64,000 bases of DNA from JAGLON01 sp041394985 (GCA_041394985.1 JAWLBI010000001.1:2232001-2296000), one strand, 5' to 3'. Positions 24,746 through 33,162 are shown, numbered from the stretch's first letter. The notes: generated from the sequence alone by a model not told the origin. A program made the numbers and translations.

Positions 24746-25906
24746 ATGAGAGATGTTGCTGTAGTCGGCATTGGCATTATGAAATGGGGAGAGCTGTGGG
24801 AGAAATCGTTCCGCGATATCTTCGTCGAAGCAGGTCTCAATGCCATGGATGATGCCGGCATTGATAAAATCGATTCTCTGATCGTCGGTTGCATGACCGG
24901 CGGCCTGTTCGTCGGTCAGGAACACATCGGCGCATTGATGGCCGATTATCTCGGCCAGAAAAACATTCCGGCGGCGCACGTCGAATCGGCCTGCGCGTCA
25001 GGCGGTCTGGCTTTCCGCCAGGCGATGATCGAAGTCGCATCCGGCATGTCCGATATCGTCATGGCCGCGGGCGTCGAAAAGATGACCGATACCTCCGGTG
25101 ACGGCGCGACCTATGCGCTGGCCGGCGCGGCCGACCAGGAATACGAGGTATTCCACGGCGCGACCTTCCCGGGACTCTATGCGATGATGGCTCGGGCCTA
25201 CATGGACAAATATAAAGTCACTCGCAAGCAGTTGTCGGCGATTCCGGTCAAAGCGCACCACAACGGTTCCATGAACCCGTATGCGCAATATCCGTTCCCG
25301 ATTACGCTCGATGCGGTCGCCGAAGGCGTCCTCGTGGCCGATCCGCTTCACATTCTGGACTGCTCACCGATTACCGACGGCGCAGCCGCCTGTATTCTGA
25401 CGACAGTCGAAAACGCCAAGAAAATGAAAAAGCCGTATGTGAAAATCACCGGCTCGGCACTGGCGACCGATACGATTTCGCTCACGCAGCGCGAGAGCCT
25501 GTATTGGCTGAAATCGACCGAAATCGCCGGCAAGAAGGCATTGGCGATGGCCGGTCGCAAGCTGTCCGACATCAACTGCGTCGAGGTACACGACTGTTTC
25601 TCGATTGCTGAAGCGCTCGTCACCGAAGCGCTCGGTTTCTTCAAACCGGGTCAGGGTGTCAAGGCTGCTGCGGCAGGCGAGACTGCGCTCGACGGCAAGA
25701 TTCCGGTCAACCCGTCCGGCGGTCTGAAATCCAAAGGCCATCCGGTCGGCGCTACCGGCATCGGACAGGTCGTGGAGATCGTCAAACAGCTCCGCGGCGA
25801 AGCCGAAAACGGTCGGCAGATAAAAGGGTCTCCGAAAATCGGGATGACTCAGAACATGGGCGGCTCCGGCGCGTCAGCGGTGGTGCATATTCTGGAGGTG
25901 GTGTGA
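24746..25906 (+). CDS. Acetyl-CoA acetyltransferase (thiolase) of the HMGCS complex
   Basis: A 386-residue thiolase of the archaeal/SCP2-like subgroup. It has nucleophile Cys83 in 'VESACASGGLAF', His282 in 'VEVHDCFSIAE' (the HDCF motif typical of this subgroup instead of NEAFA), and His332 in 'GGLKSKGHPVGATG'. It condenses two acetyl-CoA to acetoacetyl-CoA for the HMGCS encoded 13 bp upstream. ATG 24746 is preferred over 24737 because AGGAGG (24731-24736) sits 9 bp before it but abuts the other. Its TGA overlaps the DUF35 ATG by one base. It differs clearly from the classical thiolase at 35930, which has the standard NEAF/CxG set. Confidence 0.92.
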   Translation: MRDVAVVGIGIMKWGELWEKSFRDIFVEAGLNAMDDAGIDKIDSLIVGCMTGGLFVGQEHIGALMADYLGQKNIPAAHVESACASGGLAFRQAMIEVASGMSDIVMAAGVEKMTDTSGDGATYALAGAADQEYEVFHGATFPGLYAMMARAYMDKYKVTRKQLSAIPVKAHHNGSMNPYAQYPFPITLDAVAEGVLVADPLHILDCSPITDGAAACILTTVENAKKMKKPYVKITGSALATDTISLTQRESLYWLKSTEIAGKKALAMAGRKLSDINCVEVHDCFSIAEALVTEALGFFKPGQGVKAAAAGETALDGKIPVNPSGGLKSKGHPVGATGIGQVVEIVKQLRGEAENGRQIKGSPKIGMTQNMGGSGASAVVHILEVV

Positions 25907-26301
25907 TGTTTCCATCAAGAATTTGGCGAGAAATGCCTCAGCGGTACCGCCTCGAAGCGTCGAAGTGCAAAAAGTGCGGGAAGTCATTTTATCCCCCGCG
26001 TCTGATCTGCGACAAATGCGGCAGCCGCAAGTTCGAATCTTACACTCTGCCCGAAGAAGGCAAACTGATGACGTTTACGGTTATCCGTACACCCGCGTCG
26101 CAGTTTTCCGACGAGGCTCCGTATGCCCTCGGTATCGTGAAATTTCCCGATGGCGTACAGATGATGGGACAGATTGTGGATTGCGAATTCGATAAACTCA
26201 AAATCGGGCAAGCCATGCGCCTCGAATTCCGACGGATTCAGACGCACGAAAAGCACGGTGTTTTGAGTTACGCACACAAATTCGTACCCAAATGGTATTA
26301 G
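25906..26301 (+). CDS. DUF35 Zn-ribbon/OB-fold protein of the thiolase-HMGCS complex
   Basis: A 131-residue protein. The N-terminus has a rubredoxin-like zinc ribbon, 'SKCKKCGKSFYPPRLICDKC', followed by an OB fold ('GKLMTFTVIRTP', 'YALGIVKFPDGVQMMGQI'). In archaea the DUF35 protein bridges thiolase and HMG-CoA synthase and holds the shared CoA-binding site; related proteins act with thiolases in other acyl-CoA pathways. The one-base overlap with the thiolase stop supports complex formation with that gene product. The ATG at 25906 follows TGGAGGTG; a GTG one codon earlier is possible. A terminator follows. Confidence 0.9.
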   Translation: MFPSRIWREMPQRYRLEASKCKKCGKSFYPPRLICDKCGSRKFESYTLPEEGKLMTFTVIRTPASQFSDEAPYALGIVKFPDGVQMMGQIVDCEFDKLKIGQAMRLEFRRIQTHEKHGVLSYAHKFVPKWY

Positions 26302-26310
26302 AGAGTATGA

Positions 26311-26341
26311 GGGGGTTTCGTTGATGCGAAGCCCCCTTTTT
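26311..26341 (+). terminator. Rho-independent terminator after the HMGCS trio
   Basis: GGGGGTTTCG, 6-nt loop, CGAAGCCCCC (one G-T wobble), then TTTTT. It separates the HMGCS/thiolase/DUF35 transcript from the carboxylase operon. Confidence 0.8.
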
Positions 26342-26434
26342 CCTTTTGCGGCTCGCCCGCAGGGGTAAAAATCCATACGTTTACCGATTCACAGTCGCAG
26401 GACTTTGTCCGGGCGATCACACCGATGGTGAAGC

Positions 26435-28042
26435 ATGTTTAGAATTGATTCGAAAATCGATACCAACTCCGCCGCCTTCAAAGATAACGACAGATTGAAC
26501 CGCGAAGCGGCCAGACTTTACAAGGAACGCCTCGAACAGATACAACTCGGCGGACCGGAAAAATCCCGCAAGCTCCACACCGATCGAGGAAAAATTCTAC
26601 CGCGCGAGCGGGTCGAGCGGCTGCTCGATAAAAACACGCCGTTTCTGGAATTGTCGCCGCTGGCCGCATACGACATGTACAAGAATGAAGCCCCGGCCGC
26701 GGGAATGATCTCCGGCATCGGACTCATTCATGGCCGCGAGTGTATGATTGTCGCCAACGATGCGACGGTCAAAGGCGGCACTTATTTCCCCGAGACGATT
26801 AAAAAGCATATTCGCGCGCAGGATATCGCTCTGGAAAACAATCTGCCCTGTATTTATTTGGTCGACTCCGGCGGCATCTTCCTGCCACAGCAGGCGGGAG
26901 TATTCGCCGACAAGGAACACTTCGGGCATATCTTCTTCAATCAGGCCCAATTATCGGCGCATCGCATTCCGCAGATTTCCGTCGTCATGGGCTCGTGTAC
27001 CGCTGGTGGCGCATATGTTCCTGCAATGTCAGACGAGGCGGTCATTGTCCGTAAACAAGGCACAATTTTCATTGGCGGCCCGCCACTCGTTAAAGCAGCA
27101 ACCGGCGAAGAAGTCTCCGCCGAAGACCTCGGCGGCGCCGATGTCCACTGCCGCATCTCCGGCGTGGCCGACCATTATGCACAGAATGATGAACATGCCA
27201 TTGCCATCACTCGAAATATTGTTGAAAATCTCGAACGACCGATAAAATTCCCGCTCGATATCTCTGATGTGGAAGAGCCGTATTACGATCCCGAGGAACT
27301 CTATGGCGTCGTGCCGAATGATTTACGGCAACCCTATGATTGCCGAGAAGTCATCGCGCGACTGGTTGATGGTTCCAAATTCCAGGAGTTCAAAGAGCTC
27401 TATGGCGCGACTCTCGTCACCGGTTTTGCTCGAATCATGGGTTACCCGGTCGGTATCGTCGCCAACAACGGTATCCTGTTCAGCGAATCATCGCGCAAAG
27501 GCGCGCACTTTATTGAACTTTGCTCGCTGAGAAAAATCCCGCTGTTGTTCCTGCAAAATATCACCGGCTTCATCGTCGGCAAGCAGTACGAACACGGCGG
27601 TATCGCCAGCGACGGGGCCAAGATGGTCCATGCGGTCGCCAATGCGCAAGTACCGAAATTCACCGTCGTTATCGGCGGTTCTTACGGCGCAGGCAACTAT
27701 GCCATGTGCGGCCGAGGATACGAACCGCGCCTCATGTGGATGTGGCCGATGGGCAAAATCGCCGTTATGGGCGGCGAACAGGCGGCCGGAGTGCTCGCCG
27801 ATGTCCGCGTCGCGATCGAGGCGCGCAAAGGCAAAACACTGTCCGATGATGAAATCAAAGCCATCAAGCAGCCGATTCTGGATCAATACGATTACGAATC
27901 ATCGCCGTACTATGCGACGGCTCGCCTGTGGGACGACGGTATCCTCGATATGACCGAAACCCGCGAGGCCATCGCGCTGGGCATTGCGATGTCGCTCAAC
28001 AAGCAGATTCCGGATCACAACTTCGGCGTCTTCAGGATGTAG
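26435..28042 (+). CDS. Acyl-CoA carboxylase carboxyltransferase, methylcrotonyl-CoA type (LiuB/MccB-like)
   Basis: A 535-residue biotin-dependent carboxyltransferase. It has the two crotonase-like halves and the segments diagnostic of the methylcrotonyl-CoA subgroup: 'VKGGTYFPETIKKHIRAQ', 'IYLVDSGGIFLPQQ', 'VVMGSCTAGGAYVPAMSDE' and the terminal 'HNFGVFRM'. Family enzymes move CO2 from carboxybiotin to 3-methylcrotonyl-CoA, giving 3-methylglutaconyl-CoA, a leucine-catabolic step. Biotin carboxylase and carrier genes follow with a hydratase between, so the holoenzyme is encoded here. Propionyl- or geranyl-CoA carboxylase cannot be fully excluded. No strong ribosome-binding site is visible before ATG 26435. 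Confidence 0.88.
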   Translation: MFRIDSKIDTNSAAFKDNDRLNREAARLYKERLEQIQLGGPEKSRKLHTDRGKILPRERVERLLDKNTPFLELSPLAAYDMYKNEAPAAGMISGIGLIHGRECMIVANDATVKGGTYFPETIKKHIRAQDIALENNLPCIYLVDSGGIFLPQQAGVFADKEHFGHIFFNQAQLSAHRIPQISVVMGSCTAGGAYVPAMSDEAVIVRKQGTIFIGGPPLVKAATGEEVSAEDLGGADVHCRISGVADHYAQNDEHAIAITRNIVENLERPIKFPLDISDVEEPYYDPEELYGVVPNDLRQPYDCREVIARLVDGSKFQEFKELYGATLVTGFARIMGYPVGIVANNGILFSESSRKGAHFIELCSLRKIPLLFLQNITGFIVGKQYEHGGIASDGAKMVHAVANAQVPKFTVVIGGSYGAGNYAMCGRGYEPRLMWMWPMGKIAVMGGEQAAGVLADVRVAIEARKGKTLSDDEIKAIKQPILDQYDYESSPYYATARLWDDGILDMTETREAIALGIAMSLNKQIPDHNFGVFRM

Positions 28043-28045
28043 ACT

Positions 28046-28837
28046 ATGGTAAAAGCATATACAACAGTAAAATTGGAAAAGAAGGGCCCGGTCGCATATG
28101 TCAGCTTCTGCCGACCGGAGATTCACAACGCCTTCAACGATACGCTCATCTTCGAGATGACCGACCTGTTTCAATCGTTGAAAGATGATAAGGACCTCCG
28201 GGTTATCGTACTGACCGGCGAAGGAAAATCGTTCTGCGCCGGGGCCGATTTGAACTGGATGCGCCGCGTCAAAGATTACAGCTACGAGAAAAACCTCGAG
28301 GAATCCCTCGCGCTGGCCGATCTGTTCTACCTGATATATACGATGCCGCTACCGGTCATTGGACGTATCAATGGAGCGGCCATCGGAGGCGGCACCGGAT
28401 TCGTATCCGTGTGCGATATTGCCGTCGCGGCCGAATCTGCCAAGTTTTCATTTTCCGAGGTAAAAATCGGCGTCGTTCCGGCCTGCATCGGGCCGTATGT
28501 GATTAAGAAAATCGGCGAGGGGAAAGCTCGCGAATTTTTCATCTCGGGCGAAAGGCTCACCGCTGCCGAGGCATATCGCATCGGGCTGGTCAATCGGTAT
28601 TATCCCGATTATGAACTCGATGAGGAAATCGATAATCTCATCAAGACGATTCTCTCGTCAGGACCGAATGCGATTAAAATGGCCAAGGAGTTAATCTCGA
28701 ATGCGCCGCTTATGAAGCCGGATGAGTTCAAGCCGTATACCGCGGAAATGATTGCCAGACTCCGCAAGTCCGACGAGGGACAGGAAGGCATGGACGCATT
28801 TTTGAACAAACGCAAACCAAACTGGGTGATGGAATAG
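28046..28837 (+). CDS. Enoyl-CoA hydratase, methylglutaconyl-CoA hydratase-like (LiuC)
   Basis: A 263-residue crotonase-family enzyme. The oxyanion-hole segments are 'SFCAGADLNWMRRV' (about residue 70) and 'GRINGAAIGGGTGFVSVCDI' (about 108-127), with 'FSEVKIGVVPACIGPYV' downstream. AGADLNWM is common in 3-methylglutaconyl-CoA hydratases, which interconvert that substrate and HMG-CoA. This product links the carboxylase to the HMG-CoA-forming trio. The gene starts 3 bp after the carboxyltransferase stop and is 1 bp from the biotin carboxylase gene, so the three are cotranslated. Confidence 0.88.
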   Translation: MVKAYTTVKLEKKGPVAYVSFCRPEIHNAFNDTLIFEMTDLFQSLKDDKDLRVIVLTGEGKSFCAGADLNWMRRVKDYSYEKNLEESLALADLFYLIYTMPLPVIGRINGAAIGGGTGFVSVCDIAVAAESAKFSFSEVKIGVVPACIGPYVIKKIGEGKAREFFISGERLTAAEAYRIGLVNRYYPDYELDEEIDNLIKTILSSGPNAIKMAKELISNAPLMKPDEFKPYTAEMIARLRKSDEGQEGMDAFLNKRKPNWVME

Positions 28838-28838
28838 T

Positions 28839-30362
28839 ATGCCGGAATTATTCAAAAAAATATTAGTCGCCAACAGGGGAGAAATCGCGGTGCGTGTGCT
28901 GCGAGCCTGCCGCACGCTGGGCATCAAGACCGTGGCCGTCTATTCGACCGCCGACCGCTTCGCCGTCCACACCGTCATGGCCGATGAGTGCTATGAAATC
29001 GGACCGCCCCCGCCGCTGGAATCATATCTGTGTATCGAAAAAATCATCGATGCCGCCAAGAAGTCCGGTGCCGATGCCATCCATCCGGGATATGGATTCC
29101 TCGCCGAAAACGCGGCCTTTTCACAAGCGTGTATCGATTCCGGGATTGCCTTCATCGGGCCGTCGCCGCATTCGATCAAGCTCATGGGCAACAAGGTCGA
29201 ATCGCGCAAGAAAATGGTCAATGCCGGAGTGCCGCTGATTCCGGGGATGAAAGGCGCAGGCAATAGTATCGAGGAATTCAAAAAAGTCGCCGATGAAGCC
29301 GGCTATCCCGTCCTCATCAAGGCCGCCGCAGGCGGCGGTGGTAAGGGCATGCGAGTCGTCCACAAGGCCGAAGACCTCGCTGATGCCGTCGACGGCGCCA
29401 AGCGCGAGGCGAAATCCGCCTTTGGTGATGATACCGTCTATCTGGAAAAATATATCATCGATCCGCGGCATATCGAATTTCAGGTCTTTGCCGATTCGTA
29501 TGGCAATGCCGTGCATGTGTTCGAGCGGGAATGCTCGATTCAGCGCAGACATCAGAAAATCATCGAGGAAACGCCATCGGTCGCGGTTACTCCGGAGCTC
29601 CGCAAAAAGATGGGCGAGGCCGCCGTGGCCGTCGTCAAGGCCGCCGATTATGTCAATGCCGGGACGGTCGAATTCCTGCTCGATAAAGCGGGCAAGTTCT
29701 ATTTCCTCGAAATGAACACCCGAATTCAGGTCGAACATCCCATCACCGAGGAAGTCGCCGGGGTGGATCTGGTCGCCGAGCAAATTCGTGTCGCATCGGG
29801 ATTCCCGCTGTCCGAGCAGTTCAAAAATCTCACTCAGCGCGGTCATGCGATTGAGGCTCGAATCTATGCCGAGGATGCCGGTAATAATTTCATGCCGTCA
29901 ATCGGTAAGATTCTGCTCTATCAGGAACCGACCGGACCGGGTGTACGAATCGATTCCGGCGTGCGGCAAAACTCCGAGGTCGGTATCGACTATGATCCGA
30001 TCATGGCCAAGTTGATTTGCTGGGGCGAAGACCGCGATGCGGCCCGCGCCCGCCTGATTCGCGCGCTGTCCGAATACAAGATTCTCGGCCTGCGCCATTC
30101 GATAAAATATCTGTCCGATATCGTCGCGCACGAGAAATTCGCGGCGGGCGAAACCTACACCGATTTCATTCCCCGGAATTTCGCCGACTGGTCGGATGGT
30201 GTCGAGGATAATCTGGAACCGGCACTGGCCGCTGCTGCAGTAGCGACTGCATCGGCCAAACCGGCCGCGGCCGCATCCGGCAATGGGCATATGATCGGTC
30301 GCAGTGAATACAACCCCTGGAAAACAATCGGCACCTGGCGCATCGGACAGAAAATCGGATAG
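28839..30362 (+). CDS. Biotin carboxylase subunit of acyl-CoA carboxylase
   Basis: A 507-residue ATP-grasp enzyme: N-terminal 'KKILVANRGEIAVRVLRACR', Gly-rich ATP loop 'IKAAAGGGGKGMRVVH' (about residues 160-175), 'HIEFQVFADSYGN', 'ECSIQRRHQKIIEE' and 'FLEMNTRIQVEHPITEE', which supply ATP, bicarbonate and biotin contacts. It carboxylates the biotin of the carrier protein encoded downstream. The C-terminus has an Ala-rich tail of about 50 residues beyond the normal domain ('AAAAVATASAKPAAAASGNG'), possibly a flexible linker or the remnant of a fused carrier arm. It is separated from the carrier gene by a palindromic repeat. Confidence 0.93.
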   Translation: MPELFKKILVANRGEIAVRVLRACRTLGIKTVAVYSTADRFAVHTVMADECYEIGPPPPLESYLCIEKIIDAAKKSGADAIHPGYGFLAENAAFSQACIDSGIAFIGPSPHSIKLMGNKVESRKKMVNAGVPLIPGMKGAGNSIEEFKKVADEAGYPVLIKAAAGGGGKGMRVVHKAEDLADAVDGAKREAKSAFGDDTVYLEKYIIDPRHIEFQVFADSYGNAVHVFERECSIQRRHQKIIEETPSVAVTPELRKKMGEAAVAVVKAADYVNAGTVEFLLDKAGKFYFLEMNTRIQVEHPITEEVAGVDLVAEQIRVASGFPLSEQFKNLTQRGHAIEARIYAEDAGNNFMPSIGKILLYQEPTGPGVRIDSGVRQNSEVGIDYDPIMAKLICWGEDRDAARARLIRALSEYKILGLRHSIKYLSDIVAHEKFAAGETYTDFIPRNFADWSDGVEDNLEPALAAAAVATASAKPAAAASGNGHMIGRSEYNPWKTIGTWRIGQKIG

Positions 30363-30414
30363 AGACAGGATAAGGACACGAAAGAATTATAGGCTATTAA
30401 GTCAGAAGAACCTC

Positions 30415-30452
30415 GTCATTGCGAGCCCTTCTTAGGGCGTCGCAATCTCAGG
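30415..30452 (+). repeat. Palindromic repeat ATTGCGA...TCGCAAT inside the carboxylase operon
   Basis: The same 38-bp sequence as 20205-20242, located in the 123-bp gap between the biotin carboxylase and carrier genes. As RNA it would form a long hairpin with an internal loop. Confidence 0.85.
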
Positions 30453-30485
30453 ATGCTGTGACAAGCTGAATGGCTGGAGATTACC

Positions 30486-30980
30486 ATGAACTTCGAATTT
30501 ATACACAACGGCGAACTCAAGACTGTCGACCTTAAGGACAACCGCATCGCGACCTTTCCCGATGGCAACAAAACCATCGAAATAGATCGCACCCCCGACG
30601 GCCGGTATTTCATGAAGACGGGCGAGGGGACGACCGAGGTGTTCGTTGTCAGCAACGGCAAGACGACTTTTGTCGATGTCAACAGCGTCCTCTATGAATT
30701 CACCCAGCCGACCCAAGATGGCGCGGCCGGTGGCGGCGGGGCGGGAGATTTATCCGATCCATCCAAAGTGTTCGCTCCCATGCCGGGCAAAGTCGTCAAA
30801 GTGATGGTCTCGGTGGGCGATGAAGTGGCCGAAAAGGCGCAGCTCATCATTGTCGAGGCGATGAAGATGGAGCATGTCTGTATCGCCAAGGCCAATGGCA
30901 AAGTCACGGCCGTGAACTTCGCCGAAGGCGATCAGGTCGACACCGAAACGCCATTGATAGAGCTCGAACTGGCGGAGTAG
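30486..30980 (+). CDS. Biotin carboxyl carrier protein of acyl-CoA carboxylase
   Basis: A 164-residue protein. The C-terminal biotinyl domain (about 92-163) begins 'VFAPMPGKVVKVMVSVGDEV' and carries the biotinylation motif EAMKMEH with Lys127, and ends 'VDTETPLIELEL'. Residues 1-75 are strand-rich and resemble the BT domain that docks carboxylase subunits; a Gly/Ala hinge lies between. It shuttles carboxybiotin between the biotin carboxylase and the carboxyltransferase of this operon. ATG 30486 follows TGGAG. The importer BioY at 40338 could supply the cofactor. Confidence 0.93.
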   Translation: MNFEFIHNGELKTVDLKDNRIATFPDGNKTIEIDRTPDGRYFMKTGEGTTEVFVVSNGKTTFVDVNSVLYEFTQPTQDGAAGGGGAGDLSDPSKVFAPMPGKVVKVMVSVGDEVAEKAQLIIVEAMKMEHVCIAKANGKVTAVNFAEGDQVDTETPLIELELAE

Positions 30981-30985
30981 GAATC

Positions 30986-31465
30986 GTGCGGTTTCTAATT
31001 ATCAATCCCAAGGTCACACACTATATGATAGGGATTGTTTATTTATTATTCGGCTTAATGGGACTATTAGGCGGAACAGTGGAATTCGCTTCGGTTTTTG
31101 TACTTGATACAATGACTACCGCCAAAATAATCGGTTCAATTGTCGGCCTATTGTTTTCATTGGCCGTTACAATTTCTGCCATCCAGTTTCTTCGAAAAGT
31201 CAGATGGGCGAGAATTGCATGCGAAATATATGCATGGATTACAGTCGTTGTACCCATTATTGCATATATTGAAAATATGGGAAATTCGTATTCTCATGAG
31301 GTGAAGGCCACTGTCTCAGTAGTCGGAGTTATATTTTCTGTTTTTATGTCCGTCTTCCTTCTACTATTCCTCCTCGCGTTAATTAATATAAGAAGTAAGA
31401 GATTCAAAGAATATTACTATCAAGCTGTTGGCAGTGCTGAATCCTGTGTCGATTATCGCGAATAA
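30986..31465 (+). CDS. Four-helix integral membrane protein (hypothetical)
   Basis: A 159-residue protein with four hydrophobic segments: 'MIGIVYLLFGLMGLLGG', 'IIGSIVGLLFSLAVTISAI', 'IYAWITVVVPIIAYI' and 'VVGVIFSVFMSVFLLLFLLA', ending in a Tyr/Ser tail. I recognise no family. The start is GTG 30986, five bases after the carrier gene stop, with a GGAGTAGGA site. Base composition is more AT-rich than the carboxylase genes, so it may be an unrelated addition at the operon's end. Confidence 0.65.
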   Translation: MRFLIINPKVTHYMIGIVYLLFGLMGLLGGTVEFASVFVLDTMTTAKIIGSIVGLLFSLAVTISAIQFLRKVRWARIACEIYAWITVVVPIIAYIENMGNSYSHEVKATVSVVGVIFSVFMSVFLLLFLLALINIRSKRFKEYYYQAVGSAESCVDYRE

Positions 31466-31515
31466 ATTCTTCATCTTCCTGTATATTTCTATGGACTCCA
31501 ATAATCGAGGTTGCC

Positions 31516-31782
31516 ATGAGATATACAGGTACATTTACGCTACAGATTAATGATGAGGTATTAATCAGGACTGGCTGGGTGAAAAAAGATAAGTTGATCT
31601 ATGCCGGGATGCCGAACGCACAGACCTATTCAATGGTCATTTCACGATCGTACGCGCATAATTCATGGGCGTATAATCTGTATCTGCCAATTGATCAGCG
31701 CGATTTCCGGCATGCAGATTTGTCAATACGCGTCGACCGTATCGACTCGAATTCAGTCACGGTAACGGTCAGTTATTATTAA
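31516..31782 (+). CDS. Small hypothetical protein (88 aa)
   Basis: An 88-residue, strand-rich protein starting MRYTGTFTLQINDEVLIRTG with many Tyr and Asp and no signal peptide or membrane segment. It may be a small beta-sandwich. No family is recognised. ATG 31516 follows a weak CGAGG. It stands between a membrane-protein gene and a repeat; no conserved context. Confidence 0.5.
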   Translation: MRYTGTFTLQINDEVLIRTGWVKKDKLIYAGMPNAQTYSMVISRSYAHNSWAYNLYLPIDQRDFRHADLSIRVDRIDSNSVTVTVSYY

Positions 31783-31825
31783 AATGTGATAGTGTTTTAT
31801 CCGATTTATTGTTTTTTATTCCTTT

Positions 31826-31905
31826 GTAGGTCGAAACCCCTGTCCGAGATTCTGAGCTTGCGAAGAATCGAGGATGCCGAGCATGCGAGGCAGGTTTCGA
31901 CAAAT
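31826..31905. repeat. Degenerate GTAGGTC-family repeat with nested palindromes
   Basis: Outer arms GTCGAAACC (31830-31838) and GGTTTCGAC (31893-31901) enclose CCTG...CAGG and inner arms GATTC/GAATC. It begins GTAGGTC like the copies at 15001, 15508 and 19654 but has a different core. Confidence 0.6.
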
Positions 31906-31921
31906 TAACCCGGGAGGAATC

Positions 31922-32347
31922 ATGGTCGATTATAGCGTATTCACTGAAAAGGCGGTCCAGCCCAATGATAAGCTCATCGCCGAGGCGCTGGGCAAGAAAT
32001 ATCCCCTTTGGCAGGGAGCCATCGCAATTGCTGAATCCATTTGCGGCCCTATTACTCAGCAATGGATGTATCATGGCCGGAAGTACGGCTGGTACTGCAA
32101 GCTTTTACATAAAAAGAAAAATATCCTGTTTATGGCGCCGCTGGATGGCTACTTTCGCATCGTTTTCCTTTTTAATGATCAGGCCGTCTCAGAAATTGAG
32201 GCCTCAGATGCAATCTCGGACACAGTCAAGGAGGACCTTAGAAATGGCGAGCAATATAATATCGGGCGCAGCCTCAATGTGAATATCAAATTCAAGAAGA
32301 ACCTGGCCGATATCCGACAACTTATTGAGATCAAAGGGGCGAAGTAA
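31922..32347 (+). CDS. DUF3788-like protein
   Basis: A 141-residue soluble protein. The central part, 'QQWMYHGRKYGWYCKLLHKK' followed by 'NILFMAPLDGYFRIVFLFND', has the W-Y-K-GW-K...LxPxxGxFxxxFxF pattern of DUF3788 proteins. Function is unknown; family members are small stand-alone cytoplasmic proteins. ATG 31922 follows GGGAGGAATC, decisive against the earlier frame start at 31874 inside the repeat. Confidence 0.75.
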   Translation: MVDYSVFTEKAVQPNDKLIAEALGKKYPLWQGAIAIAESICGPITQQWMYHGRKYGWYCKLLHKKKNILFMAPLDGYFRIVFLFNDQAVSEIEASDAISDTVKEDLRNGEQYNIGRSLNVNIKFKKNLADIRQLIEIKGAK

Positions 32348-32503
32348 TTCGGTATTTTCTTTGCCGGACCGGGTCCGCCCCTCAAATATTTATTTGCAAA
32401 ATCCAAAGAATGTATTAGTTTACGATATTATGGCCGATATACACATCAGTGCGGTCGTACGAGAGTTTACTGAAATCAATAATTCGCGATACGGGAGTCG
32501 CCG

Positions 32504-33085
32504 GTGAAAAAGGCCGTCGCCATATTCTTTATCATTTGTTTCGGACTGATGATTCTCATCGAGAGCAATCTCTGTTCCTGGTGCAATCCCGATAAAGAGG
32601 CCTGTCTTTTCAGTCAGCAAACGGCTGAAACCGATCAATTCTCCTGCGCCGGATCCTGCTCGACACCATGCGGCAGCGCACAAGAGACCGTATCGAGCCC
32701 CTGCGAAAAACTTCAGGCCGAGCCATCTCCATGCTCGGGCTGCCCCTCGAAAGCCAAAAAGACCTATACCACCCCCTGTGGCAAAGTCATAGAAATCGAG
32801 GAAGAAGTGGCGCCGCCGTGTCAGGCCCAGGCCAAGCCGCAGGAAACGAACCAAAAATGCAGCAGTTGCCCCCTGTATGGAAAATCGGGCGGCTGCCCGA
32901 CCTGCATTCTCTCGAAACTCAATTCCGCCCTGACCTTTCAGGTGACGCCGAATTTCCGGCTGACCCTCGATCCGGCAATCGGATCAACTCTGTTCGGGGT
33001 GTCGCAACTCGAAACTTATCAAGCATTTACGATACATTCTACGGGGGTTCATCCGACCATCTCTTCAACCGTCCTAAGATGTTGA
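32504..33085 (+). CDS. Exported cysteine-rich protein (hypothetical)
   Basis: A 193-residue protein starting at GTG 32504 (MKKAVAIFFIICFGLMILIE), a signal peptide or N-terminal anchor. The exported part carries about 16 Cys, many as CxxC or CxxxC (CSWC, CSGC, CSSC, CPTC), with Pro, Ser and Gln between them. The last 60 residues (from 'SALTFQVTPNFRL') are ordinary and end in 'VLRC'. Such spacing suits metal binding or disulfides; no known family is recognised. A second exported Cys-rich gene follows 77 bp later, then a TonB receptor, so a metal-related role is a guess from context. Confidence 0.65.
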   Translation: MKKAVAIFFIICFGLMILIESNLCSWCNPDKEACLFSQQTAETDQFSCAGSCSTPCGSAQETVSSPCEKLQAEPSPCSGCPSKAKKTYTTPCGKVIEIEEEVAPPCQAQAKPQETNQKCSSCPLYGKSGGCPTCILSKLNSALTFQVTPNFRLTLDPAIGSTLFGVSQLETYQAFTIHSTGVHPTISSTVLRC

Positions 33086-33162
33086 TTTTTTAGTCCACCG
33101 ACAGATACATACCGTATACTAAGTAAGTAGACTAAATTAATAACATATTAGGAGGTTTCTCA

